In this document: positions 40,277-52,437 of the stretch, piece after piece
How the letters are laid out: every line of letters begins with the position of its first letter
Numbering within the stretch: position 1 is the first letter of the stretch
Assembly (NCBI GenBank): GCA_965153455.1
Contig: OZ234501.1
Coordinates: 8,246,001 to 8,310,000 of the forward strand
DNA length: 64,000 nt
Reading direction: 5' to 3'
Source of the DNA: Sphagnum compactum
Lineage: Eukaryota; Bryophyta; Sphagnopsida; Sphagnales
Position numbers and translations under genes: made by a program
Notes under the pieces: model-generated
Databases searched by the model: none
What the model was told of the DNA's origin: nothing
Seen by the model: only the letters and a program-made list of their open reading frames with translations

Positions 40277-41821
40277 ATGGCAATGCGGGTGCAGTTTTTC
40301 GGGTTACAACCTGTGAGCACCAACCGAGTTTGTAGTGTTGTGGGTTCTCCCGAACTTGGTGGGTCTCCTGCTGCTGCTGCTGCTGCTGTGGGAGTTTTCC
40401 CTGCACTTCGATTCTCAGCTTCGGTTTCACTCTTCTCCTCGGGAGTGTGCTTGCAGGATGTCGTGGCTTCGAGAGGGTTGAAGCTAGATTGTGAGAAAGC
40501 GAGAAACGGTTTTCGTGTGACTTGTGAAGCGGTGGTAGCAACAGCAGCAGCAGCAGCAGAAGTGAGAGCTCCAGCTGCAGTGTCGCGTCCTTGGAAGACG
40601 ACAGATTGTAGATTAGTGTTAGAAGATGGGTCGGTTTGGCGAGGGAAATCGTTCGGAGCCACAGGTACACAAGTGGGAGAAGTCGTGTTCAACACATCGC
40701 TCACCGGGTATCAGGAGATTCTGACAGATCCTAGCTATGCTGGTCAGTTTGTGCTCATGACGCAACCGCACATCGGTAACACGGGCATCAATCTGGACGA
40801 CGAGGAGTCGGAGAGATGCTTCTTGGGTGGCCTTCTCATCCGCTCCCTCAGCAACAGTGTGTCAAACTGGCGGTCCGTGGAGGAGCTTCCCGAGTATTTG
40901 AAGAAGAGAAACGTGATGGGTATCTCGGATATCGACACACGAGCCATCACCAAACGGTTACGCGAAGAGGGCAGCTTGGTTGGGGTTCTGACCACGGATG
41001 AGTCGAAATCCGACCAGGAGATTCTCGAAATGGCTCGCAACTGGAACATTGTTGGGAAAGATTTGATCACCAATGTCACTTGCAGCAAGCCTTACGAATG
41101 GAAGGAGAAAACTGGAGATGAGTGGGAATTCAGCTCATCTGTAGTACCCATCAGCAGCAGTAGCAACAGCGGCAGCTCTGTGGCTTCCTCTGATCATCAG
41201 GAACTCTTCCATGTGGTGGTGTATGACTTTGGTGTGAAGCAAAACATATTACGGAGGCTGTCTTCTTATGGATGCAAACTCACTGTGGTCCCTTCCTCAT
41301 GGCCAGCTTCTGAAGTCTTGAAACTCAACCCAGATGGAATCTTGTTCAGCAATGGACCAGGAGATCCATCAGCAGTTCCTTATGCGGTGGAGAGTGTGGA
41401 TGCTTTGGTGGGCAAACTCCCAGTCTTTGGGATTTGCATGGGTCACCAACTGCTAGGTCAAGCACTTGGAGGCAAAACCTACAAAATGAAATTCGGGCAT
41501 CATGGTGGCAATCATCCAGTGCGACATCTGCAATCAGGTCGAGTGGAAATCAGTGCACAGAACCACAACTATGCAGTCGACCCTGCCACACTTCCCGATG
41601 GTGTGGAAGTCACACACATCAATTTGAATGATGGCTCATGTGCAGGACTCAAGTTTCCAGCCATGAAGGCAATGAGCATTCAATACCATCCTGAGTCGTC
41701 ACCCGGCCCACATGATGCTGATCCTGCTTTCTATGACTTCATCAAAATGATGGAGCAGAATAAGAATGGATGGCACAGCACAGGTGCAACTGATGGTGAT
41801 TTTGTGCAGCGATCTGGGTAG
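40277..41821 (+). CDS. carA: Carbamoyl-phosphate synthase small subunit (glutamine amidotransferase), plastid-targeted
   Basis: Hydrolyses glutamine and channels ammonia to the large subunit for carbamoyl phosphate synthesis, feeding arginine and pyrimidine pathways in plastids. A single uninterrupted frame of 514 residues. Residues 1-about 105 are Ala/Ser/Arg-rich and poorly conserved, consistent with a transit peptide. The CarA N-terminal domain begins at about residue 113 ([17 protein letters not shown]), with [24 protein letters not shown] and [15 protein letters not shown]. The class-I amidotransferase domain carries the triad Cys387 (FGICMGHQ), His471 and Glu473 ([12 protein letters not shown]). 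A Ser-rich linker (about 291-306) joins the domains. The start ATG (MAMRVQFFG) follows a pyrimidine-rich leader; another ATG lies two codons later. There is no intron in the coding region. Confidence 0.97.
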   Translation: MAMRVQFFGLQPVSTNRVCSVVGSPELGGSPAAAAAAVGVFPALRFSASVSLFSSGVCLQDVVASRGLKLDCEKARNGFRVTCEAVVATAAAAAEVRAPAAVSRPWKTTDCRLVLEDGSVWRGKSFGATGTQVGEVVFNTSLTGYQEILTDPSYAGQFVLMTQPHIGNTGINLDDEESERCFLGGLLIRSLSNSVSNWRSVEELPEYLKKRNVMGISDIDTRAITKRLREEGSLVGVLTTDESKSDQEILEMARNWNIVGKDLITNVTCSKPYEWKEKTGDEWEFSSSVVPISSSSNSGSSVASSDHQELFHVVVYDFGVKQNILRRLSSYGCKLTVVPSSWPASEVLKLNPDGILFSNGPGDPSAVPYAVESVDALVGKLPVFGICMGHQLLGQALGGKTYKMKFGHHGGNHPVRHLQSGRVEISAQNHNYAVDPATLPDGVEVTHINLNDGSCAGLKFPAMKAMSIQYHPESSPGPHDADPAFYDFIKMMEQNKNGWHSTGATDGDFVQRSG

Positions 41822-44800
41822 TAAGAAGGAAATTTGAGAGAAGAATTTGACACCAAATTTTTAGAAAGGTTTTGTCAGATTTTGCACCTTGCCCCCATAA
41901 CTCAGGATCATACCAGTTTTGTTTGTCTCAAAAAAATCAAGAGTGTAGGAAAAGCAAGTGAGCTTTTCCACTATAGAAGAATGTTTGTAACCTTCAGGAC
42001 ATGCTGAACGACATGCCTGAAGGATATGTTGTAACCTGAAGCTGAAATTCAGGCGCAAGCCAGGTTTCTTGACAACTTAATAGAGCGACTAAGTCTCAAT
42101 TTTGCAGCATTAAGATGTACTTGAACCGTCCATCTCTCTTTCACCAGAGAGATGGGTTGTGGCAGAGATATGATGTGATCTTATATGGTGTTTAGGGTTT
42201 ATAGGGTTTAGGGTTTCTTATTTTCTAAACCTAGGGTTTCTTATTTTCTGAGTCCATTTTCCAGAAAATGGAAATATGCTTGTCCCATGAAAGGCAAGAA
42301 ATAAATGTGTTTGTCACATGAAATTGCAACACATTAAAATTTGACAAAAAAGTTACAATATATGCACACAACAAGAATGGAGAAATTCCAAGCCCCAAAA
42401 TAGGGCCAAATCCCAATAACTTAGTTTGCACATTCAAGAACCATGGCCCTTTTATTTATTTCCCTGATCTTGCGCAACTTAAGGATTTGTTGCATCGGCT
42501 GCAACTCAAGTCAAGGAAAGGAGCTATCACAACCAACACCCCATTGATCAATTCCTCCCCTTAACAATTGAGGTATTTAGTTGCTTACATAAACATGTCT
42601 ATGTGTTTTTACACGTCTATGCCAATGTCATTTGGAGCTTGAAGGGGACAAAAGGTCCTCATCTTTCTACCTTGGTCTTTTTTCTTCGTCAAAAAGTTTG
42701 ATCACATTACAAAGGATGCAAGCATCTTTCATCTTAAGTCAGGTGATAGTCATAGGTTTAGCTACTTCTCGACTTTCACCCCTTCAAGACACACCTCCCA
42801 TCACCATGGTCGACCTATTGCAAGTTGTCGATTTTTGACATGTAAATATGGACAACCTTACACAAATGGTCGGTCATGGATATACATAGATTTTCATAGC
42901 AACTTTGAGCCAACTTGACATCCTGTCACTTCTCCCTTTTCATTTATTTTATTCCTTTGTACATTTCCCTAGTCTACTATGTGTTTCTTAATAAAGATTT
43001 GTGGGTTTTTGATAATAATAATTTAATTGTTACTTGTTTTGCTAAAGGTTTTTGAAGATGGTAGAGATGGAAATTATAATACAATGCATTACATGCATCA
43101 CACATGCATATTTGACTAACATGAAGGCAATGGTTATATAATATTTGTGAATAATTGTAGATAGGTTGAATGAATTGTTTCTTGACTTGTTAATTTTCAA
43201 TGCTTCAAAGTTGTTCAACTTAAACATTAATTCAATGACAATGATTGAGGTTAGATGATGACTCAATGGTTATACATGTTCATAATGAAATTCACAATTT
43301 TGGAGGTTGATAGTGCTTTGTGTAGGGCTAAATTGTTTAACTTTTGGAAAATTTAAAACATGAATATGAAAACAAAGACATTTTCAAGTCATGGAGCTTT
43401 TGTGGGGATAACAATCACTAGCATAACAATTGGTCATTTTTTATGAACATGTGGCAAAAGATACTTGTTTTTTTGACAAGCACAACCATATGTGAACAAG
43501 GATTTTATTAACAAAGATGCTATGACGAATCATTTTCAATCACATTTGAAATTGGACACATTGGATGCTCTTATGTGCATGTCATGTTAATTGAAGTTGA
43601 CAATATGGACTAGAGGACAATCTTTGACATTTGGCATAAAAATGAAGATCATCAAATTTTTATTGGATTTAAAATAACCCTTGTGTTTTTCAAAGTATGA
43701 TTATAAAAAATTTCCTTGTAATTTTAAATCACACATATGTACTTACATTGTCAAAATTGAATGTAAATGTATACAATTTTGATTTTGAACATGTTGTCCA
43801 TTACAACAATGTGAATTGTTAATCTTTTTTCGTTTATGAAATTAATTGAAGTTTTTGTTTCTTAGGATAGTGTCTTAACATTGGACAAATAAAATGATGA
43901 TGAATTTGGACACGTTTGTAGTAGAATAGGAAATTTGTCTTTTGAGGTTCTATAAAATTGAATGTTTTTGTTTGAATTCAATTTTCATGATTTTCCTTTG
44001 CAAATCTTAGTTCAATGTTCACTTCATTCATGGATGACATAAGTTCATTTGTACAATTTCCATGTGCAAGGCATTTTTTAATGAAGCTTGAAACATTTTA
44101 TTGAAGTTGCATGTCAAATGAGAGGTAATTACCTTCAACAAATTCTTATACTAGATTGTGTTCATTTTGATCACCTTGAAATTCATATGGTTGTCTTCCA
44201 AATAATTTCAATAAAATTACATGTCATTTCAACAATTTTGGATGTCATCCACTTGACATTTCCACATGTTAAATGGTAGGGTGGGGAGGATGTGGCCCAG
44301 TGCTTCCTAATGATGGTGATGGACATTCATGGCAAGTTTGCATTGCATATGTTTCTTGCCATAACAATGAAGGAGCAATGTTGATGGCCATCATGGACAT
44401 CATTGTGCATTGATGATAATGAACAACTTGGGTGTGGTGATGGGTTTGGCTTTGTATGGAATCAATGGTGGTGGTGGTAATTCTATTTGTGATGACAAAA
44501 CCCCACCTCACTTATTCTTTTACAATCCATCCTTAATCTTCATTGTGAGTTTTTCTCATTTTCTTTTTTCTTGATGTTTGATAATTAGCAAGAAAGTGAT
44601 TTTGTGTAATTGGTATCATGATTGTTGTGCAATTGGCAACATAACAAGATCTCTCCAACTCTCCTTTGTGTGCTTCTTTGATTCATGGTCCATTTTGACA
44701 ACCGTGTTAAAAAAAAAAAGTTTTTTTCTCTCTTGCATCCTCTTTGAGCTTGGATTATGTTTGATTTATTATTGTAGCTTGCCAAGCTTAATTCTTGTTG

Positions 44801-44997
44801 TTGGTATGCAATTTGTTTATTTGACTTACCCCACAACTAGTTTGTAATTGATTTTTGGCCCAAACCTTCACATGTGCATTCTAAATGTCACCCATAAATC
44901 CTAAAATTAAGGGTATAATAAAGGCTTTGGTATAGGTTTTTGATAATAGATGTGTTGACATTCGTTTCTGGTTGCATGGTGGTAATGCTAATATGGA
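41822..44997. other. Intergenic region downstream of carA
   Basis: The carA 3' UTR is followed by AT-rich DNA. Interstitial telomere-type repeats (TTTAGGGTTTATAGGGTTTAGGGTTT) lie near 42190-42240, with a duplicated CTAGGGTTTCTTATTTTCT motif. A degenerate short repeat (GATGG/CAT/TTG-rich) lies around 44280-44480. No genes recognised. Confidence 0.5.
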
Positions 44998-47040
44998 CAC
45001 TAATAGAAAATGACCATTTTGCAATTGGTCTTTGCGACTAATTTTTAATTGCAAGTGATATTTGCAACCAAAATCTTAATAGTCATGTTGAATAAGTCAC
45101 ATGCGACATTAATCACAAATGATAGCCCAAGTCACAAAAATTTTGAATGAAAAAAAAAATCAATGAAATACACCTTCATCCTTTAACTAGCCATATATGT
45201 ATTGTCACTTGCAATTGGAATGCAACTATTTTAGTGAACAATGGGAGTAAATGATGTGTTGCCACATGTTTCAACTTTTAATAATTTCAAATATTTTTAT
45301 TATAATTTTGAAATAATCTAAAATGTTTAGTTTTTATGCTTGGATGGTTTTAGATTGTGACATGTGGTGCATAGAAATTTGTCACATGCCATATTAATTG
45401 AATTTGTCCAAAATGTATTTAAATCAATATTTAGGTTTGTAGGTCGAATTAAATAAGTACAAAGGTACCTACCTACCCACCTATGCTTACCTATTTACGT
45501 AGCTAGATAAGTAGGTAGGTAGGTTAAGGAGGTAGGTAAGTTAGGCATAAATACATGAGTATTTATATTTTATGTTGAGTTAAACCTTTTTTATTAGCTC
45601 ATCCCATATGCCCATGTTTTTTAATATGAACATGTAAGACAAGACACCTTGGTTATATATTTTTCAAGACGAGAATGAAAGATGAAACATACATGGGATA
45701 AACTTTTAAGTTGCAAATAATTTGCTACTAAACATTTTTCTCATATTTTTATCCTCATTTTAATTTTTGTAAACTATATAATTTAGTATGTAAATGACTA
45801 ACTAACTAGTTAACTAATTAGTTAATTAACAAATAAACTATCCAACTAATTAATTAGTTATATTAATAATCATCAACAATGTTGAATAATAAATAATAAA
45901 TAAATATAAATAATTCTAATTCTAATAATATAATAGTAGCTAGCTTAGGCTAACTACTTTATTATAATTATTCCCATTATTTTTTCATTTATGATATCTA
46001 ATAATAAATATAAAAATAAATATTTAACAATAATAATAACATGAATTGAATTAATGTTGTAACTAGTTGGTAGCCAAGGCCAGCTATTTTATTTTTATTT
46101 TATTTATTATAGTTATTCATGAACTATTAGAGTAAATATTTGATATGTATCATTTTTAATAATAAAACATTTCCTCTGAAAATAATTTCATTAATTAATA
46201 ATAATTTATTAAATTTATATTGTAATTATTTTAGTAATTAGTATAAAAATAGGTAAATAATAAAAATAACTTAGGTTGATTATTTTTCAATTCATATTTG
46301 TATTATTATGTCAATTTGTATAGCTCTTGTAAAATTATAAATATCAATATTTAATAATAACAATAATAATTTCAGTAGCCATAAAATTTAAAATTTCAAT
46401 AATTATATTAATATTTTTTGTATCATCTTAATATCATCATCATCATCATCATCAATATGTAGTTAAATAATATTATTTTTAAATTTTAGTGAAAGACAAT
46501 ATTATATTTTTAGGCTTTTTAATAAGTTAATTAATAGAAACAAATAAGATATAATAATAGGAAGAATAATAAATGTTATTTATAATAATTCTAAGAAGTA
46601 TAATAAAATAATTTGGATAAACTTGTAATATGGCTACAATATATTTAGGAAATATCTTATAAATAATTTCAATATACTAAAAATATACACATAATGTAAA
46701 CCCTAATATTGAACCCATTTAATGTTAATAATAATGCTTGAATACTCAAGTAATATGGCCTTTCATATACATTCAAAAAATATATTTGTAAGTCTAAATA
46801 TATCTAATTATACCTTTTATAATACACAAAATACATTTTGGTCTATGCATAAGTTGTTACTTTTGGATGAAACGAAACTAAATGTTGTTCATTTGAAAAG
46901 ATGAAAATCACAATAATCGCAAATTAGTTGCAATCTAGTTGCAAATATGACCAACACAAGAAATAGGTGCAATAATGTCCAAAGGTAGTTGCATGTAGTC
47001 ACAAGTAAATTAATTACATTTTGGCCAATTTCTATTAGTG
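44998..47040. mobile_element. Non-autonomous CACTA-like (En/Spm) DNA transposon, ~2.04 kb
   Basis: The left end reads CACTAATAGAAAATGACCA. The right end, read inward on the other strand, is CACTAATAGAAATTGGCCA: 12 identical terminal bases and good agreement to about base 18. Flanking triplets are GGA (left) and GAA (right), an imperfect version of the 3-bp target duplication of this superfamily. Sub-terminal regions carry many short motifs (TTGCAAC, TTGCGACTAA, GTTGCAA) in opposite orientation at the two ends, as in CACTA elements. The interior is very AT-rich, with no transposase-like frame and simple repeats such as (ATC)n at 46432-46452. Confidence 0.75.
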
Positions 47041-47799
47041 GAACCAACCTTGTCCCCTTAGGTGATTACTTATTTTCAAAATATTTTTATTTAAAAAAAT
47101 TGAATATATTTTGAAATATTTATATTATTATGTTAAGGTTTATTTTTAAAAATCATCTTTATTTTTAAAATGTTTTATTCATTAGATTGATTTCAAATTC
47201 ATTCACATGTTTTCATGATATATTATGACTGCTATTATATAAGTAAATTAGAAATTCTCAACAACAAATTAAATTACCATTATGAAGTATGGAATATTAA
47301 TCAATGGTTGCAATTGCTTTTGCACATATTAGTGTGAATGTGCTTTAATGGGGATAATGAAAAATTCCAAGTTTAGAGTTGAAGAGGTAAGGGGTCGAAT
47401 GAAGTAAAAACACTTGTGCAACAAAACATTTGACAAAGGATTGTTGATGAATTACATGTGACAATGATTTATGTCCTTCACTCAAAAGATTATACATAAA
47501 ATTTTTTTTGATTTTCTTGGAAGATTTTCTTTCTCATGCCTTATTGGAGTAGGTAGAAGATGGTTTATTTAATGGCATTGAATTTTTTCTTATGACCTTA
47601 AAAATTTGAAGACATTAAAACACTAATAACTTATGTGTAGTACCTTGATCTTGAGCTAGAGGATATGCTTTTCAAGAAAACTCCCCTAATTATGGCCAAA
47701 TGATGTGCACCCATTACTTTCCTTCAACCCTAACATAAATTCTTTATGTTTGGAAAAGGTCTACATTATGTTGGAACTTGATTAGGGCTTTGTAATTAG

Positions 47800-49750
47800 A
47801 TACTAAATTTGTATTATCGGTTCAAAGCACCTCGACAAGTCACTAAAACACTCAGTGGATGTGTTGCCAAATTTGGTGTTCTTTGGCATAATCATGCATC
47901 CATACACATTGCAGTCGTTAAGGCATTTGAAGGACCCGATGGGATTTGACCAACATTGTGAATTTGGTTGTATGGGTTGTGTGGTGGCAACCAAAATCAC
48001 ATGGTGGGGAAAATTGTGTATCACCTAAGAAAATAATTCTAGTTTTAGAAGTAACAAAACACAAAGAGTTGAGTGGAATAGTCCAAACCATAGATGATCT
48101 TGCAAGGTGTTAGGTGAATTCTAATGCAAAAGTGAAAAAATTGGTGCATAGCAATATTTTTTATCCTCCATCTCCAAAAACACAATTCTCTAAAGTACAA
48201 AAAGGAAGATACTACAACAAAAAGAGGAGGAGGATCGCCTGAAGGACCAACACCATATCCTTGAAATGTCCATACATCTATAAAAGTTTCCAATCCTGTA
48301 GGTGGGTCATTATCAAGTTTCGTTTGGTCTCAAAGATTAAAATAATGATTTTTTTGTTGCGTGAAAGGTGCATGATCATAAGAAGGCAAAGCTTTGAAGA
48401 CATTCAACATCTTTAGTCAAAAAAGGAATGTTGATATTATTGTAACATCAATATCATCATCACATAAGAATCTCCATCACCATCTTAATTAGGCAAAATG
48501 CAAGGAACTTTTTGGTAGTGACATTTTCTTTAATGACAAGTTTGCAATTCAAGATTTTATTGGTGGAATTAAAAACCCACATGGTCATGGTGGAAGCATG
48601 ATTTCCCTTCATTAGATAGATGTCCAAAATGTTCATCTTCTACAATTGACTCCTTAAACTAAAGTTTTTAGCTTCATCATTTTATTTTGCTCATCTTACA
48701 AGGTTATGATGAAATGAGTTTTTGTCATGTGAAGCTTATGGTATGTTGCTTTATGGTGCTTTAATTCAAAGTAGGTTTGTAGAAAAAAATGGGGAAAAGA
48801 CAAAACCCTTTCCCATGCAATGTTACCTTATTCATTTTCTTTTGGAATAAATTTTTTTGGGCAACAAAATATTACAAAAAATTGTTCTTGTATTTGACAT
48901 TTTTTTAGAGGTGATGATGGTCAAGCTTCACCAACTTTGGTAGACCCAAGCGAAGTCCTTTAAACAACTCAAAGAAAGTTCAAAAGTTGATGTGTTTAAG
49001 TTTTTTGTGCTAGAATAAAGTTTTTTTTACACTCTGCAATTGTTCCACATTACAAATTTCAACATTTGCAATACTCTCAGCTTGGAGTCTATAGAGACCT
49101 CTTCTCTCCAACCTATGTCATTTCCCTAATATGGTGCGAGTTTGCATGTCTCTTGCTACTATCATAGGTGCTTACAACAAATTTAAATCCAAAAATGATG
49201 TTTGGGTTCCTTGTTACGTGATGTGTTGCACCTAAGTCTAAAACCCAAAGATTGTCTAACTCCTTTTAGGGTCAACTTTGGTGATGATTGTTCTTCATGC
49301 TATATAGTTTTTGTCGATTCTTTAGATGGTTGCATTTCGAGTCTTTGAGTGGGTTAGACATATTGCAAAGGTGTTTCATTGCTTCAAAATCACATTCTTT
49401 AATTTGGACATGAATCTATAACAATAGTTCAAATTTTCTTGCTTCACTATTTTGCACTCTCCTAGACAAAGCATGTTGGCAATTTGCAATTCAATTTCCC
49501 CTCTTGCATAACTTCATTATTTTTTCTACTTTTCCTTTTCTCAAAAACTATTCATCCAATGTTGAGGTTATCAATTCAACTATTCAACATTGTGTTAGGT
49601 TTGAAAGGAGGCATTAGGAGCCTTTCTTTTCGCAAGCAATGCCAATTTACACAAATTTTCCAAGGCTTCAAATGCAAAGACGATACTAGTGGGAATATAT
49701 CATGGATCATTGCAATTACCTATCATGATTTGTTGCATTACAATTTTGCA
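47800..49750 (-). mobile_element. Decayed Ty1/copia retrotransposon remnant
   Basis: Minus-strand translation shows scattered copia-like motifs in gag-pol order with many stops. Near 49380-49320 is a zinc-knuckle-like remnant (CNMSNPLKDSKCNHLK). At 49250-49213 is LWVLDLGATHHVT, the protease motif with Leu where Ser is expected. At about 49103-49085 is a GAG-pre-integrase-like GLYRLQ. Near 49000-48900 is a HINF...GLPKL remnant. At about 47935-47847 is a stretch resembling the end of integrase (NVYGCMIMPKNTKFGN). LTRs were not identified. It is clearly inactive. Confidence 0.55.
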
Positions 49751-50875
49751 AGTAGTTAAAGGTATTATGAGTTCAAGAATCAAGTAGAGGTAGGATTGCA
49801 CTTTACTTGAAGCATTGAAAAATTAGGAAACAACATTCAAGAATACTCCCAATGTTGGTAGTGACATAAATGGTTCCAATGGCGACATCAAGGACGATAC
49901 AATTGTGCATTTCACACATAAAAGCGACTTGCCAAAAAGTGTGAAGGCTTGGCAATATGAATGGGTCAATCAATGTATTTCCATCAAGTGCATCTACTGC
50001 TAGGAAAAGCTCCATGGCCATTAGCAAGAAGCTTAGGGGAAAAAGATAGTGTAAGTCCTAAGTTCAATTTCAAATTGTTGAAGAAATGGTTTTTGTATAT
50101 CATACATATGATTTATGGTCATATTGTGAACATAAAAATAGTTTTAAATGATTTATGGATGCAAGGGGATGATGCTCAAAACTACATTCCTACAGAATAA
50201 ATGGGGGAAAGCTTTGCAAGAATAGTTTGTTTTGAATGTTATTTTCCTCTAAATTGTTGATGAATAAAAACAATTGCTTTCTTTTGCAATTAGCATAGTG
50301 ATTGCATGATCCATAGTTTATATCATTGCCACGGTGTAACAACATCTCCATTAGCAACTATAAAACACCATGAATTGAAAATTGTGAATGAAAAACAACA
50401 ACCAAACTCCATGGATTCATTGAAAAACTGTTTTGGGCCCATATTTCAAGGCTTCAAAAAGCCCTAAAAAAACACAATAAAATTTTAAAACATGTTATTC
50501 ACCGATTTTTTATTGGCCCAAATGATGACATTTAAACTATCTCCCACTTTATGTTGTCAAATTTTTCGTGTTTATTGGTAGGAGGGTGAGGATATTTGAT
50601 TTATATTTCAAATGTGACAAATTTTGATGGTAGCATGGTGTGGGTGGAAATGCTTTTAAAAATGTCTCTACTCACACTACTTCTTTGGGCCTCTACCAAT
50701 GTTTACCATATCAAATGTAGAGTGTTAATTATTTTTCCATTTACATTCATAAACATAAAAAATTCCAATGATTGGTTAAGATTTAACAACTTTAGGTTCC
50801 ATAAATCATAAGTAAGACTATACTCCATAAGACAATAAATTGTTTTTTGTTCAACAACATATTCACAAGTAGATT

Positions 50876-51074
50876 CTCAATATCTCCCCCACCAATTTGG
50901 ATCCCATTTTAATTTTACCATTAAAAAAACCCCATTTTGCAACTTTTTTCTGAGGTGATTAAAATTGTTGTTTTTCTCAATATCTTCCCCACCAATTTGG
51001 ATCCCATTAAAATTTTACCATTAGAAAAACCCCATTTTGCAATTTTTGTCTGAGGTGATTAAAATTGTTGTTTG
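50876..51074. repeat. Tandem duplication, 100-bp unit, two copies
   Basis: CTCAATATCTCCCCCACCAA through TGATTAAAATTGTTGTTT at 50876-50975 is repeated at 50976-51074 with about five differences. Confidence 0.92.
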
Positions 51075-51711
51075 TAATTATTTCAAAAGCCAAAATGGTT
51101 ACAATTACATTTTGAAATCACTTAAAACAAGTTACAAAATGAGATTTTATTCTAATACATACAATATCATTCAATATTTTTATTCAAATAAAATTTAATT
51201 TTCACAAAATCAATTCTTTTTTTTCATCAATTGATGAGTTGATTATCACTAGAAATGCACAACAACATGGAGCCCAAGCGAAGATAAGTATCAATATATA
51301 TATGTTCACCTAGTTTTATTTATTCTTTGGTTGTGTAATCCTTGGAGCTCTATGTTTGCTTGCAATCCCATTGCCATTGCTAGCAAAGACAAATGTACCA
51401 AAACCCATCCTACCCATCATGTTGCCTCATTTAGTACTATAATAACAAGCCCTTATACCATTGGGTCAAAGGGTTACAACTTTTTCAAAACACCTCTTCA
51501 AGTCTCTAACAGATATGGCTTTCCAAAAAAATCCAATTATGAAAAAAAATCATTTAAAAAAAATTCAATTAATTTCCAATGATAAAATATTGACTTATTT
51601 CAGTTTCTGAAAAATAAATTCACCAAGTTATGAAATTTCACCACCAAAAAAAAATTAAAAATTAAAAAAACTGAATTTAATATATAGATATTTCAAAAAT
51701 TTAATGGTTTC

Positions 51712-51905
51712 TATTCCCAACCGTATGGCTTTTATATGTGCTGTTCATTTCCATGTACATACGTATTCCTCGTATTCCCAACCGTATGGCTTTTATATAT
51801 GCCGTTCATTTCCGTATACATACGTATTCCTCATATCCCTAACCGTATGGCTTTTGTATATGCTGTTCATTTCCATGTACATACGTATTCCTCATATTTC
51901 CCAAC
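51712..51905. repeat. Tandem repeat, 61-bp unit, three copies plus a partial
   Basis: Units starting TATTCCCAACCGTATGGC at 51712, 51773 and 51834, and a truncated fourth at 51895. Each contains GTTCATTTCC and ATACATACGTATTCCTC. The block sits about 530 bases upstream of the haemoglobin start and gives rise to repetitive open frames that are not genes. Confidence 0.92.
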
Positions 51906-52437
51906 CGTACTCGTCTTTGCAGACGCAGGAAGTTCGCTGCGTCGCTGCGGGGCGGCGGAAATTTGCGGCATCGCAATGCAAGCAGAAGGCACAGCTGATT
52001 CGATCCTGCTGCAAACGAGGGGCGCGAGAATGGCATTTATGTGTCAGAGAACAAAAGTGTAGACAGATTGCCGCGTCCACCTTTTGCAGTTGGGTCATTG
52101 TGATCTGCATCATGGCTCTTCATTTTGTCTTTTGTTCGGAAGCAAGGCGTGAGCGGCAAGCTCGGTGCTTAATATCAATAATTTCCGCTGCACATCAATT
52201 ATGCGACTGATCGTTTGATGTATTTTTGGTAATCAGTAACGTGATCTGCATATAGATATATATATATGTAATAATACTGTAATAGATCTTCAACAGATGG
52301 TCTTGAGGTGGAAAAATTAATCCGAAAAAACTTCCGAGTCGACGAGGAATCAGTACTAGTTGCTAGTTCCTGTAGCAGCAGCAGCAGCTGGAACCTATTG
52401 GAAGCTGTAAGTGGTACAGTAGCACAAGTAGAAGATC

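Noticed and set aside
51704-52210. 168-residue open frame with repeated HFHVHTYSS-type peptides
   Set aside because: It is produced by the 61-bp tandem repeat and runs into G+C-rich leader DNA; no family similarity.
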